DNA of 35,446 bases from contig NZ_JABAGC010000036.1 in NCBI RefSeq assembly GCF_012843905.1, forward strand, positions 1-35,446, in the 5' to 3' direction. Position 1 is the first letter of the stretch. Each line of letters begins with the position of its first letter. The position numbers and the translations under genes are program-made. The notes beneath the pieces were generated by a model. The model did no database searches and was not told the origin of the DNA. It was given only the letters and a program-made list of their open reading frames with translations. Of the stretch, positions 1 to 8,010 are shown piece by piece. The stretch is from Clostridium sp. SM-530-WT-3G. Its GTDB lineage: Bacteria > Bacillota > Clostridia > Clostridiales > Clostridiaceae.

Positions 1-32
1 GCAAGAATTTTTTTAGAGTGTAATAAACGTGC

Positions 33-80
33 CTTGACAGCTTAGTGCTGTCAAGAACACATTTTGGTGTTGAGCCAAAA
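33..80. repeat. Two adjacent short inverted repeats of unknown role
   Basis: Two hairpins sit beyond the rodA terminator. The first has 9-bp perfect arms (33-41 CTTGACAGC and 47-55 GCTGTCAAG) and a 5-nt loop. The second has 6-bp arms (62-67 TTTTGG and 75-80 CCAAAA) and a 7-nt loop. Neither is directly followed by a T-run on either strand, so they do not look like plain terminators. They could belong to the 5' or 3' region of a gene outside the window, or to the end of a small mobile element. The role is unresolved. Confidence 0.4.
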
Positions 81-81
81 A

Positions 82-104
82 AACTAGAGAATAATTCTCT
101 AGTT
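82..104 (-). terminator. Intrinsic terminator of rodA
   Basis: Perfect 10-bp stem (82-91 with 95-104) and a 3-nt loop, 10 nt after the rodA stop. On the minus strand the stem runs into TTTTTTT, the U-tract expected of a rho-independent terminator. Confidence 0.85.
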
Positions 105-113
105 AAAAATATT

Positions 114-1241
114 TTAAAAATGTATTTTCTTTCTTCTCATTCCTACATTTAAGACAAGACCTACAGACAAAATAGTTGTCAAAAGTGAACTTCCTCCATA
201 ACTTACAAGTGGTAATGTAATACCTGTAATAGGAAGAAGACCTATTGTCATTCCTATATTTTGAATAATTGCAAATAAGAAATATGATACTATTCCAACG
301 CATATAACAGAACCAAATATATCTTTAGATGTTCTTGCTATTAGTATCATTCTATATATCATTATCCCATATAATAATAGTAAAAACATTGCTCCTACAA
401 ATCCCCACTGTTCAGATATTGCAGCAAATATAAAGTCTGTATGAACTTCTGGAACATTCTGTGCGGCATATCCCATAGCAATGTCACTAGTAATAGATGG
501 TCTACTTCCAAATAATCCACCAGAACCAATTCCTATAAGAGACTGAAGTAAATGGTAACCATTTCCTGTTTCATCTGCTGTAGGATCTAAAAAACCTATA
601 AATCTATTTTTTTGATACTGTTCAATAAGTCCTGAATTCCATACTACTATAATTCCAAGAACTAAAGAGGCTAATCCTCCTCCAATAATCTTTATATCTA
701 ATCCAGCAACATAAAATATCCCTAATACAATAAAGAAACAAACCATTGTCATTCCCATATCAGGTTGAGAAATTATAAATAAAACTGGTACTGCACAATA
801 AAAAACTAAGATGAAGAAGTTTTTTACATCGTTTATCTTTCCATCCATTTCATCAAGTTTTTTTGCAAGCATAAGTATAATAGCTATCTTTGCAATTTCA
901 GATGTCTGCAAAGATACTGGTCCAAACTTTATCCATCCTCTAGCTCCATTTACAACAGAACCAAAAAATGTTGTTCCAATAAGAAGCAATACAGATCCCC
1001 AATAAAACAATGGTACATAATTCATTATTACTGAATAATCTATAGCAAGGAAAAAATATAATATAATCAATGATATTATAAGCCACATAAATTGCTTTGG
1101 CCCACAGCCTGCATTTATTCCGCCCTTAGTACATAAATATATATTAAAGGTACCATATAATACTATTAAGATCATTGAAAATAATATTGGTTTATCTATA
1201 TCTTTTAAAATTCTTACATCTAATTTAAATTGCCTAAACAA
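114..1241 (-). CDS. rodA: RodA, SEDS-family peptidoglycan glycosyltransferase
   Basis: This is a SEDS-family (FtsW/RodA/SpoVE) integral membrane protein of 375 aa, the usual RodA length, with about ten hydrophobic segments. SEDS proteins polymerise glycan strands from lipid II and work with a class B PBP. Placement after minCDE, in the same locus as mreBCD and PBP2, identifies it as the elongasome RodA rather than FtsW or SpoVE. SEDS-typical stretches are visible, including GARGWIKFG near residue 100, the QPDMG motif near residue 160, and the C-terminal PLVSYGGSS motif. The start codon is TTG (1239-1241); I chose it because a strong TGGAGG sits 8 nt upstream. A terminator separates minE from rodA, so rodA depends on readthrough or on a promoter inside 1242-1364. 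Confidence 0.93.
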   Translation of the reverse strand: MFRQFKLDVRILKDIDKPILFSMILIVLYGTFNIYLCTKGGINAGCGPKQFMWLIISLIILYFFLAIDYSVIMNYVPLFYWGSVLLLIGTTFFGSVVNGARGWIKFGPVSLQTSEIAKIAIILMLAKKLDEMDGKINDVKNFFILVFYCAVPVLFIISQPDMGMTMVCFFIVLGIFYVAGLDIKIIGGGLASLVLGIIVVWNSGLIEQYQKNRFIGFLDPTADETGNGYHLLQSLIGIGSGGLFGSRPSITSDIAMGYAAQNVPEVHTDFIFAAISEQWGFVGAMFLLLLYGIMIYRMILIARTSKDIFGSVICVGIVSYFLFAIIQNIGMTIGLLPITGITLPLVSYGGSSLLTTILSVGLVLNVGMRRKKIHF

Positions 1242-1364
1242 TATTCTACCTCCAATATGGTGTATTTTTCACTAATCTTTTCTTACTAATTATACACTAT
1301 TATTAATCTATTCTCTATATAGATAGCACTTTATAAGATAATCATAATAATTTTGTAATAATTA

Positions 1365-1399
1365 AAAACATCTTAGGATTTGTGTTCCTAAGATGTTTT
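1365..1399 (-). terminator. Terminator between minE and rodA
   Basis: Perfect 14-bp stem (1365-1378 with 1386-1399) and a 7-nt loop, 21 nt downstream of the minE stop. On the minus strand the second arm ends in TTTT and continues TAATT. It probably ends or attenuates the min transcript before rodA. Confidence 0.8.
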
Positions 1400-1419
1400 A
1401 GTACTACTTATAACTTTGC

Positions 1420-1686
1420 TTATCTTCCTCTTATACTTTTAATTGGAATATTTGCAACAAGAGAAGATGAATTTTCTCCATCATCATTAGCTCTACTTAC
1501 AGATATCTCAACATTATCTGCTTGGATATCAATATACTTAGATATAACATCTAATATTTCTGACCTTATTTTCTCAATTGTATCCGGAGCAATTTCGCCT
1601 CTATCATGAATAAGTATTAATTTTAATCTATCCCTAGCTACTTCTTTTGGTGTAGGTTTACTATTTATATTCCTAAAGAACCCCAT
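1420..1686 (-). CDS. minE: Cell division topological specificity factor MinE
   Basis: MinE of 88 aa, the full length for the family. It stimulates MinD ATPase and drives release of MinCD from the membrane, so that FtsZ ring inhibition is confined to the poles. The N-terminal MGFFRN segment fits the amphipathic membrane-targeting helix. It is followed by the anti-MinCD region (PKEVARDRLKLILIHDR, about residues 13-29) and the C-terminal topological specificity domain. It begins 15 nt after minD and is the last gene of minCDE. Having MinE rather than only DivIVA-type control is usual for clostridia and unlike Bacillus. Confidence 0.95.
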   Translation of the reverse strand: MGFFRNINSKPTPKEVARDRLKLILIHDRGEIAPDTIEKIRSEILDVISKYIDIQADNVEISVSRANDDGENSSSLVANIPIKSIRGR

Positions 1687-1701
1687 TTAAAATTTCCCCC
1701 T

Positions 1702-2502
1702 TTAGCCACGTTTAAACAGCTTCATTAAGGAACTAAGAAACCCTGAATTTTCTGCTGTATGTAAATCCATAAACGGAACTTGCTCGCCAGTTATTCTTTT
1801 AGCTATGTTTTTAAATGCTTGTCCGGCCCTAGCTGTATCATCTAAAACAATTGGCTCACCTTTATTAGTTGAAACTGTGATACTTTTATCATCAGGAACA
1901 ACACCTAAAAGTTCTATTGAAAGTGTTTCTATTATATCTGAAACATCAAGCATATCTCCATTTTTAGTCATTTCATAGTTTAATCTGTTTATAATTACTG
2001 AATGGTCTTCTAATCCTTTAGCATCAAGCTTTCCTATTACTCTATCTGCATCTCTTACTGAAGTTATTTCTGGATTTACTACTACTATTGCCCTATCAGC
2101 ACCTATAACAGCATTTTCAAATCCTTGTTCAATTCCTGCAGGTGAATCAATTAAAACGTAATCAAATTCTTCCTTTAACTCATTTACTATCTTAAGCATT
2201 TCCTGAGGGCTTATATCATCTTTATCTTTAGTCTGCGCTGTTGGCAACAAGCATAAATTTTGAAATCTCTTATCTTTTATAAGACCTTGCTTTAATCTGC
2301 ATCTTCCTTCTATTACGTCTATAATTGTATAAACAATTCTGTTTTCTAGTCCTAATAATACATCTAAATTTCTTAATCCTGTATCTCCATCAATAACAAC
2401 TACTTTTTTTCCTAGTGAAGCTAAAGCAGTTCCTATATTAGCAGTAGTTGTAGTTTTTCCAACTCCACCTTTTCCTGAAGTAATTACTATAGATACTCCC
2501 AT
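1702..2502 (-). CDS. minD: Septum-site determining ATPase MinD
   Basis: ParA/MinD-family deviant Walker ATPase, 266 aa, full length. The deviant P-loop KGGVGKTTTTAN is at about residues 10-21, and the DYVLIDSPAGIE stretch near residue 115 is the Walker B-like region. The C-terminal FLSSLMKLFKRG is the amphipathic membrane-targeting sequence. ATP-bound MinD dimerises on the membrane, recruits MinC to block FtsZ assembly, and is released by MinE. It lies 20 nt after minC and 15 nt before minE, so the three genes are one transcription unit. Confidence 0.96.
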   Translation of the reverse strand: MGVSIVITSGKGGVGKTTTTANIGTALASLGKKVVVIDGDTGLRNLDVLLGLENRIVYTIIDVIEGRCRLKQGLIKDKRFQNLCLLPTAQTKDKDDISPQEMLKIVNELKEEFDYVLIDSPAGIEQGFENAVIGADRAIVVVNPEITSVRDADRVIGKLDAKGLEDHSVIINRLNYEMTKNGDMLDVSDIIETLSIELLGVVPDDKSITVSTNKGEPIVLDDTARAGQAFKNIAKRITGEQVPFMDLHTAENSGFLSSLMKLFKRG

Positions 2503-2522
2503 TTAAAAATCCCTCCGACTTT

Positions 2523-3182
2523 CTAATATATATATTTATTCGGTAAATATGGTTCAACTATTATTGCTCCATCTTTAATCTTTGCAAGCTCTGGATATTT
2601 AGGCTTTTCTATATCATCTGGCGACATAGCTATGATATTTGATATTTTTAATATTTCAGGCTGCAGTAAAAAAGCAGCTATAAAAGCTTTGGAATTTCCA
2701 TCGATACCTGCACTTACTTTTCCTTTTATGCGTCCTAACACAACTACATTTCCTGCAGCGTAAACTTCCGCACCACTATTTATATCTCCAATTATAACTA
2801 TATTCCCTTGGTATTTCACGCATTGTCCACTTCGTACAGTTTTTCTAATAAATTTAGTTTTTCCTTCGTGCACACCTGAAAATACCCTAGTAGCTTTTTG
2901 AGTATTTTTAATAACATCCTTATCTAAATCTTCAAATACTACATCTTTAAGTTCAATCTTATCTAATAAAAGTTCTTTAAGTGTATTTACTTTTTTATCA
3001 TTAAGTAATTTTAAATCAATTTTTAAAATTAATGTAGTTCCTCTATAGAAATGTTTTCCTTTAGAAAGCTTTTTAATAAGCAGTGAAAGCATACTTTCAA
3101 AGCAATCGAATTTTTCCATGTCTATAGTCGTATTTATACCATCTCTATTTCCTTTTATTAAAATCCCATCATTATTATACAT
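2523..3182 (-). CDS. minC: Septum-site determining protein MinC
   Basis: FtsZ assembly inhibitor of 219 aa. The N-terminal domain (about residues 1-100) is the divergent FtsZ-blocking half. The C-terminal half (about 105-210) is the conserved right-handed beta-helix, with AGNVVVLGRIKGKVSAG and a following IAAFLLQPEILKIS, which dimerises and contacts MinD. The start has a GGGGG-type ribosome binding site. It is the first gene of minCDE, with an extended -10 promoter candidate about 70 nt upstream. Upstream now lies sfsA, not PBP2 as expected from the common clostridial order. Confidence 0.93.
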   Translation of the reverse strand: MYNNDGILIKGNRDGINTTIDMEKFDCFESMLSLLIKKLSKGKHFYRGTTLILKIDLKLLNDKKVNTLKELLLDKIELKDVVFEDLDKDVIKNTQKATRVFSGVHEGKTKFIRKTVRSGQCVKYQGNIVIIGDINSGAEVYAAGNVVVLGRIKGKVSAGIDGNSKAFIAAFLLQPEILKISNIIAMSPDDIEKPKYPELAKIKDGAIIVEPYLPNKYIY

Positions 3183-3253
3183 TTATTACCCCCAACTACT
3201 TTGCAGGTCTAAAAATACTTCATTAAATTTTCTGAAAACATTAACCTCTCTAA

Positions 3254-3262
3254 ATTATATCA
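3254..3262 (-). promoter_or_regulatory. Extended -10 promoter candidate for minC
   Basis: The minus strand reads TGATATAAT, a perfect TATAAT with the extended TG motif one base upstream. The -35 is not recognisable at 16-18 bp. It would let minCDE be transcribed independently of the genes upstream. Confidence 0.45.
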
Positions 3263-3359
3263 TTATCCACCGTATTTTTGTATATGTGTTTAAATTATTT
3301 TATCTTATTTTCAAAAATAACAATTTATTTCTTTTTATTTTATGATACATATTATATTA

Positions 3360-3386
3360 TAACATATTTTGCGCTATAATATGTTA
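3360..3386 (-). terminator. Weak hairpin after sfsA
   Basis: AT-rich 9-bp stem (3360-3368 with 3378-3386) and a 9-nt loop, 6 nt after the sfsA stop. The minus-strand tail is A/T mixed rather than a T-run, so it may be a weak terminator or only an RNA-stabilising hairpin. Confidence 0.35.
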
Positions 3387-3391
3387 TTTAT

Positions 3392-4075
3392 TTACAATAT
3401 AACTTCAACATAGTCACATATGTCAATACTATCCTCACTAACATAACAATTTACTGCAAGAACTTGAACACCTTTTTTATGTGCTATTCTAAGAGCATCA
3501 CCAAATGCTTTATGTATATCATCATTTGGTGTAAAATACAATACATCTTTCATTTGAATCACAAAGATTATATATGCCTTATATCCATCATCAATACATT
3601 CACATAATTCATTGATATGTTTTACACCTCTTTCAGTAGGTGCATCTGGAAACCTTACCACACCATTTTCCTCTAATGTTACCCCTTTAACTTCAATGAA
3701 TGCTTTTTCATTTTCTGTCTCAACATAAAAATCGAATCTTGAATTTTTATATTTCTTTTCTGGTTTTATAAGTTTTACATTTTCAAATATATTTCCTTTA
3801 AGAATCCACTCATGTACTACCTTATTTGTAACCTGTGAATCCATATTTATATTTTTATCATCTTTTAAAACACCAATAAGTGAATATTTAGTCTTTCTAT
3901 TTGGATTATCACTCTCCTGTACATATACCGTTGTTGACCCTGGTATTAATAATTCTTTGCATCTACCTGTGTTTTTAACATGGCACACTTCATTAATTCC
4001 ATCTATCTCAACATTTGCAATAAACCTATTTGGTCTTGATATAAATGTTCCTTTTGTAATTTTATCGTATTTCAT
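3392..4075 (-). CDS. sfsA: SfsA family protein, PD-(D/E)XK nuclease fold
   Basis: SfsA (sugar fermentation stimulation protein), 227 aa, the family's length. The N-terminal OB-like part has RPNRFIANVEIDG (about 15-27) and CHVKNTGRCKELLIPG (32-47). The nuclease-like core has SRFDFYVE (about 112-119), then FIEVKGVTLEENG and RFPDAPTERG, which match the conserved D and E-x-K catalytic pattern and the family signature. E. coli SfsA was named for an effect on maltose metabolism genes; a nucleic-acid-binding or nuclease role is suggested by the fold, and the true cellular job is not settled. It sits between blaR1 and minC with its own AAAGGA ribosome binding site. Whether it arrived with the bla genes or is an older neighbour cannot be told here. 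Confidence 0.9.
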   Translation of the reverse strand: MKYDKITKGTFISRPNRFIANVEIDGINEVCHVKNTGRCKELLIPGSTTVYVQESDNPNRKTKYSLIGVLKDDKNINMDSQVTNKVVHEWILKGNIFENVKLIKPEKKYKNSRFDFYVETENEKAFIEVKGVTLEENGVVRFPDAPTERGVKHINELCECIDDGYKAYIIFVIQMKDVLYFTPNDDIHKAFGDALRIAHKKGVQVLAVNCYVSEDSIDICDYVEVIL

Positions 4076-4132
4076 TTTTTATCCTTTCTCTGAATCATTT
4101 TCTACTTATCATTAGAATACTATAAAATTTTA

Positions 4133-4158
4133 TCCCTTATTTTTTATTAAATAAGGGA
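4133..4158 (-). terminator. Hairpin after blaR1, likely terminator
   Basis: Perfect 10-bp stem (4133-4142 with 4149-4158) and a 6-nt loop, about 37 nt after the blaR1 stop. The minus-strand tail reads TAAAATTTTATAG, a moderate U-tract. It separates blaR1 from sfsA. Confidence 0.55.
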
Positions 4159-4195
4159 CATCTAAATTTACAAATAAATTCTATATTTATTCTCT

Positions 4196-5971
4196 TTATA
4201 TAACATTATATTTCTTTAAAATATCCAATGATACACGTTTTGCTTTTTCTCCATTAATATTATTTCTACCTTCAATATTTGTAGCAAAGTAATAATGATT
4301 ATTTTCATTCTCTACAACACCCACAAACCATCCATTAACCCCTTTATCATTTTCACTTCCGGATCCAGTCTTTCCATATAAAGTTGTACCACTTTCTTCC
4401 ATGAGTTTAATAGAATCCTTAACAAAGTCTATATCTTCTTTTTTTAGATCAACATCATATTCCCAAATACTTTTTAGAAACTGAACTTGCTCTATAGCTG
4501 AAATTTTTAATGAAGATTGGTTCCAGTATTCCCTATCTATCTTCCAAGCTTTTTGGTTTCCATAATTAAACAAATTCATATATCCATATATTTTTCCTCT
4601 ATTTATACTACTATCTATTTTGTCAAAGTACCAATTAACCGAATACTTCATTGCACTTTCTAAAGTTTGATCTTTATTCCACTCTGTAAAATGATAATTT
4701 TGGCCATCCCATTTAATAACATTATCATCCTTACTTATTATTCCATTATCCAATCCAATCAATGAAAGTGCAATTTTATATGTTGAGCAAGGTGAAACTC
4801 TTCTTTCACTTCCTTCCTTGTTAAATATTGTATACTCATTTTTTACTTTATTAAATAATACAAACGTCCCCTTATCACCATTAAATTCTTGTGATAAATC
4901 TACATACTCAACATTAGAATTAATATTTTTAAATTTCCCCTCTCCCAAAGGATTACTTATACTGAAAAAAGTAGTTGTTATTAATAAAGTAACTATAAAT
5001 AACAAAAATCCAAAAAACTTATATCTCATACTTTCTTTAGAAAACATTGCTATATTTTTAATTCTATTTTTCACATTTTTCTTTGTTCCATTAATACTTA
5101 GCACAATAGCATTATGTCTTTTTAATGAAATTACTTCTAGTACCTTAATGATAGTTCTACCATATCCCTGTACTTTCTCATCATTTAAAACACTCAAAAC
5201 CTTCTCATCACATGACAATTCCATATCATTAATCAATGTCGCTCTAGCTATCCAAATTAAAGGATTAAACCAATATATACAGCAAAATATTATTGTAATA
5301 AACTTAACAATAATATCTTTTCTTTTTAAATGAACCATCTCATGTAAAAGTATATATTTTATCTCTTGATCATTAAATATCTTACACAAATCTTTAGAAA
5401 TAATTATGTAGGGTTTTAACGGTCCAACAACAAAAGCACAACAAATATTTTTTACCACTATAGTATTCACATTCTTGTTTGTCATTTTCAAATCTTTTTT
5501 ACATGTTTCTATTATTACTTTTAGCCGATAATCGGGTTCATCTCCTCTGTTAATTATTCTATTTTTAAACCTAAAATTATTAACAATAATAGATCCAAGA
5601 ATTATTCCACAAATTAATAACCAAAATATAATAATTACATATATATTCGAATCATTTACAGATATTGAATAATCCTTAGCATTATCTATTAATTGTATTG
5701 AATTATATACAGTGTCTATTTTATTCATAGCTGTATTAGATTTTATAACTAAGCTTTTTGAAAACAAATTTAATAAATTGAATTTACATCCATCTAAATT
5801 AAAAGTAAATGGTATAATTAACTTAATAATTAATATAGACCACAAAAAATATTTATGCTTAGCACTCATCCATTTACTAAATAATTTTCTAATTGATAGT
5901 AAGCAAATAATAACTAATGTTAATGATATATTTGCATAAAACATATACAGTAAAAAATTATAAGCTTTCAT
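4196..5971 (-). CDS. blaR1: BlaR1-type beta-lactam sensor and M56 metalloprotease
   Basis: Signal-transducing beta-lactam receptor of 591 aa, the BlaR1/MecR1 length. The N-terminal half has four hydrophobic segments and an M56 zinc protease domain: HEMVH at 210-214, with E251 in NDMELSCDE as the likely third ligand. After the last membrane segment (about 318-338) comes an extracellular penicillin-binding sensor resembling class D beta-lactamases: STYK at 396-399, SVN at 444-446 and KTG at 534-536. In the Staphylococcus model, acylation of the sensor serine activates the cytoplasmic protease, which leads to BlaI cleavage and derepression of bla. All catalytic and sensor motifs are intact. It starts 11 nt after blaI, so the two are co-transcribed. 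Confidence 0.93.
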   Translation of the reverse strand: MKAYNFLLYMFYANISLTLVIICLLSIRKLFSKWMSAKHKYFLWSILIIKLIIPFTFNLDGCKFNLLNLFSKSLVIKSNTAMNKIDTVYNSIQLIDNAKDYSISVNDSNIYVIIIFWLLICGIILGSIIVNNFRFKNRIINRGDEPDYRLKVIIETCKKDLKMTNKNVNTIVVKNICCAFVVGPLKPYIIISKDLCKIFNDQEIKYILLHEMVHLKRKDIIVKFITIIFCCIYWFNPLIWIARATLINDMELSCDEKVLSVLNDEKVQGYGRTIIKVLEVISLKRHNAIVLSINGTKKNVKNRIKNIAMFSKESMRYKFFGFLLFIVTLLITTTFFSISNPLGEGKFKNINSNVEYVDLSQEFNGDKGTFVLFNKVKNEYTIFNKEGSERRVSPCSTYKIALSLIGLDNGIISKDDNVIKWDGQNYHFTEWNKDQTLESAMKYSVNWYFDKIDSSINRGKIYGYMNLFNYGNQKAWKIDREYWNQSSLKISAIEQVQFLKSIWEYDVDLKKEDIDFVKDSIKLMEESGTTLYGKTGSGSENDKGVNGWFVGVVENENNHYYFATNIEGRNNINGEKAKRVSLDILKKYNVI

Positions 5972-5982
5972 TAAAATATCCT

Positions 5983-6357
5983 TTACTTATTATTACTTTC
6001 TAATATTTTTTTTAAATCATCTATATCTTCATTACTTAAGGCTTGGTCTTCTATAAAATTAGCTATCATATTTTTAAAAGCGCCATTATAAACCTTATTT
6101 AAAAATGATTTATTTTCTTTTTTTATGGATTTATCTTCACTTATTAACGGATAATATTTATATTCTCGGCCTTCCTTTGCAAAATGTATAACTTTCTTAT
6201 TTAAAAGTCTATTTAATAAAGTTTTTACTGTTTTTGGTTTCCACTCAACAGAATCATCTAGTATATCAATAACATCATTAGCAGTTATATATGGATTACT
6301 CCATATTACTTTCATAACTTTCCATTCTGTTTCAGAAATTTTAGGCACATCCTCCAT
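5983..6357 (-). CDS. blaI: BlaI/MecI-family penicillinase repressor
   Basis: Winged-helix repressor of 124 aa, near the size of staphylococcal BlaI (126 aa). The DNA-binding domain spans about residues 5-72 (ISETEWKVMKVIW, then PKTVKTLLNRLLNKKVI as recognition region and wing). The C-terminal dimerisation helix contains ANFIED, where N100-F101 lines up with the N101-F102 bond cleaved on induction in S. aureus BlaI. The ribosome binding site is AAAGGAG. The obvious target is the dyad over the bla promoter at 7621-7644. No similar dyad was found in 6358-6483 ahead of blaI itself, so autoregulation may occur only through readthrough from bla. Confidence 0.93.
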   Translation of the reverse strand: MEDVPKISETEWKVMKVIWSNPYITANDVIDILDDSVEWKPKTVKTLLNRLLNKKVIHFAKEGREYKYYPLISEDKSIKKENKSFLNKVYNGAFKNMIANFIEDQALSNEDIDDLKKILESNNK

Positions 6358-6483
6358 GTCTATTCTCCTTTTATTTAAGATTATCTATAATAAATTATAA
6401 TTCATACTTATAAAAAATAACAGACTCTGATTTTACCAATTCTCTCTTAAACATATTAATACAATAATTTTTATCCATATAAA

Positions 6484-6519
6484 AATCCATTTGATGAAAT
6501 ACCGCCTATCAAATGGATT
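6484..6519 (-). terminator. Terminator of the beta-lactamase gene
   Basis: Perfect 12-bp stem (6484-6495 with 6508-6519) and a 12-nt loop, 39 nt after the bla stop. On the minus strand it is followed by TTTTTATA. It lies between bla and blaI, so blaI-blaR1 are expressed by partial readthrough or from a weak promoter in 6358-6483. Confidence 0.85.
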
Positions 6520-6558
6520 AATAATTTTTTATATCTTTCTCTAATTGTATTTTAAACT

Positions 6559-7494
6559 CTATTTTTCGCTATTCATAAAATAATCAAATACTACCTTAGA
6601 AGCTTCAGCAATTGTTTCATCATCATATTTAGCATCTTCCTCATTTTTATTTGATAATATAGCTAAAAATATAGGTTTACCATTTGGAGGAGTTACTATT
6701 GCAATATCATTCCTTGTTCCATAATCTCCAGCTCCACTCTTATCAGCAACTATCCATTCATTAGGTGCGCCTGCACGAATTAGATTATCACCTGTTGAAT
6801 TTCCAGACATCCAATCAATAAAAATTGCTTTCTTATCATCTGTCAATATATTTCCACTTATATATTCCTTTAAATCAAGCGCTAATTGTCTTGGAGTACT
6901 AGTATCTCTAATTTCTCCTGGTATAGCAGAATTCAATTCAGGTTCTATACGTTCAGGTTCTGTAACATTATCACCTAATTTATTTAATGATTCTTTGAAA
7001 CCACTTGGTCCACCTATAAGATTGAATAAAAGATTTGCAGCTGTATTATCACTTAAACGGACTGCCGCTTCACAAAGTTCTTCAATTGTCATACCTTTAT
7101 TAAGATTATCTTTTGTAACCGGAGCATAAGACAATAAATCTTTTTCCTCATATTGAATAACTTCTTTAAGCTTATCTACTGGATATTTTTCCAAAATAGA
7201 ACCAGCTAGTAATGCCTTAGAAGTAGAACAATAGGCAAATCTTTCATCAGCATTATATGTAATTTCTTTGTTTTTTTCTGTATCATAAGCATATACACCT
7301 AATTTTACACCATAATCACTTTCAATTTTTGAAAATTCCGAATTATATTTTAAATCAGTTTCTAATTTTTCTGAATCGCTATTTTCAAACACCTTATTTT
7401 CTATAATTCCACATCCAATAAGTGAAACTATAGACGTTAATATAATTATATATGTCGTTAACTTACTTAACTTTGAATTTAATATTTTTTTCAT
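6559..7494 (-). CDS. bla: Class A beta-lactamase, lipoprotein
   Basis: Serine beta-lactamase of 311 aa from the ATG at 7494. I prefer this start to one 12 codons earlier because AAGGAG lies 8 nt upstream of it. The N-terminus is a lipoprotein signal peptide with lipobox LIGC (Cys28), so the mature enzyme should be anchored on the outer face of the membrane. Active-site motifs are complete: STSK at 90-93 (Ser70/Lys73), SDN at 148-150 (130-132), the omega-loop EPELN at 184-188 (Glu166 to Asn170), and KSG at 252-254 (KTG equivalent, 234-236). Cys89 precedes the active serine, but there is no Cys partner just after KSG, so no carbapenemase-type 69-238 disulfide. It hydrolyses penicillins; the wider spectrum cannot be read from sequence. 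Induction by BlaI/BlaR1 is expected. Confidence 0.95.
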   Translation of the reverse strand: MKKILNSKLSKLTTYIIILTSIVSLIGCGIIENKVFENSDSEKLETDLKYNSEFSKIESDYGVKLGVYAYDTEKNKEITYNADERFAYCSTSKALLAGSILEKYPVDKLKEVIQYEEKDLLSYAPVTKDNLNKGMTIEELCEAAVRLSDNTAANLLFNLIGGPSGFKESLNKLGDNVTEPERIEPELNSAIPGEIRDTSTPRQLALDLKEYISGNILTDDKKAIFIDWMSGNSTGDNLIRAGAPNEWIVADKSGAGDYGTRNDIAIVTPPNGKPIFLAILSNKNEEDAKYDDETIAEASKVVFDYFMNSEK

Positions 7495-7620
7495 TAAAAT
7501 TCTCCTTTTATTTCTTAATATATTTACCAAGTAACTTTTTAATATAACACCTTAAATTTTTATTTATAATTAATTGTTATTATTCTCCCCCTTTATTTTA
7601 TATTCTTATTAGCATGCTTT

Positions 7621-7644
7621 TATATATTACACATGTAATATATA
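7621..7644. promoter_or_regulatory. BlaI operator at the bla promoter
   Basis: Inverted repeat with perfect 11-bp arms (7621-7631 and 7634-7644) around a 2-bp centre; the core is TTACA-CA-TGTAA. This is the TACA/TGTA dyad recognised by BlaI/MecI repressors. It covers the -10 box and most of the spacer of the bla promoter, which suits direct steric repression. Confidence 0.85.
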
Positions 7645-7652
7645 GATGTCAA
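7624..7652 (-). promoter_or_regulatory. bla promoter (TTGACA-17-TAATAT)
   Basis: On the minus strand, a perfect -35 TTGACA (7647-7652) and a -10 TAATAT (7624-7629) are separated by exactly 17 bp. Transcription would start near 7617, leaving a leader of about 120 nt before the bla ATG. Confidence 0.85.
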
Positions 7653-7750
7653 ATTTATATATTGGCTTATATGTAAATATTTATTAATATATTGTTTAAT
7701 CTATGTTGTATAATACTACTATTTTTAACATACTTTTTACTTAATAAATA

Positions 7751-7780
7751 AAAACCCAAACTTTTATTAGTTTGGGTTTT
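7751..7780 (-). terminator. Strong terminator-like hairpin without an assigned gene
   Basis: Perfect 12-bp stem (7751-7762 with 7769-7780) and a 6-nt loop. The minus strand continues TATTTATT after a TTTT-ended arm. It lies about 180 bp past the PBP2 terminator and about 100 bp ahead of the bla promoter, insulating bla from upstream transcription. Confidence 0.75.
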
Positions 7781-7962
7781 ACAAAAATTATATTATTAAA
7801 CATGGCTTAAAACTTATATTCTATCTACTAATTACTATATAAATTGCGATTAAGCTTTTTAAGTTACTTTGACCTTTATAATGTGAATGCCAGTATACAT
7901 TCAATATGGAATTGTGCGGAATTAAAAATCATTAGTGCAACCTCTATAGTTAAACAAAAAAT

Positions 7963-8010
7963 ATTTTCTCTATTTTAAATAATTATACTTTTATTTAAAA
8001 TAGAGAAAAT
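7963..8010 (-). terminator. Terminator of the mre-PBP2 operon
   Basis: Perfect 20-bp stem (7963-7982 with 7991-8010) and an 8-nt loop, 27 nt after the PBP2 stop. On the minus strand it is followed by TATTTTTTG. It separates PBP2 from everything downstream, so minCDE-rodA cannot simply be the tail of the mre transcript. Confidence 0.85.

Noticed and set aside
6358..6483. Promoter for blaI-blaR1 (TATAAT within AATTATAATTT on the minus strand)
   Set aside because: No -35 at acceptable spacing and no BlaI dyad, so it was not listed as a feature.
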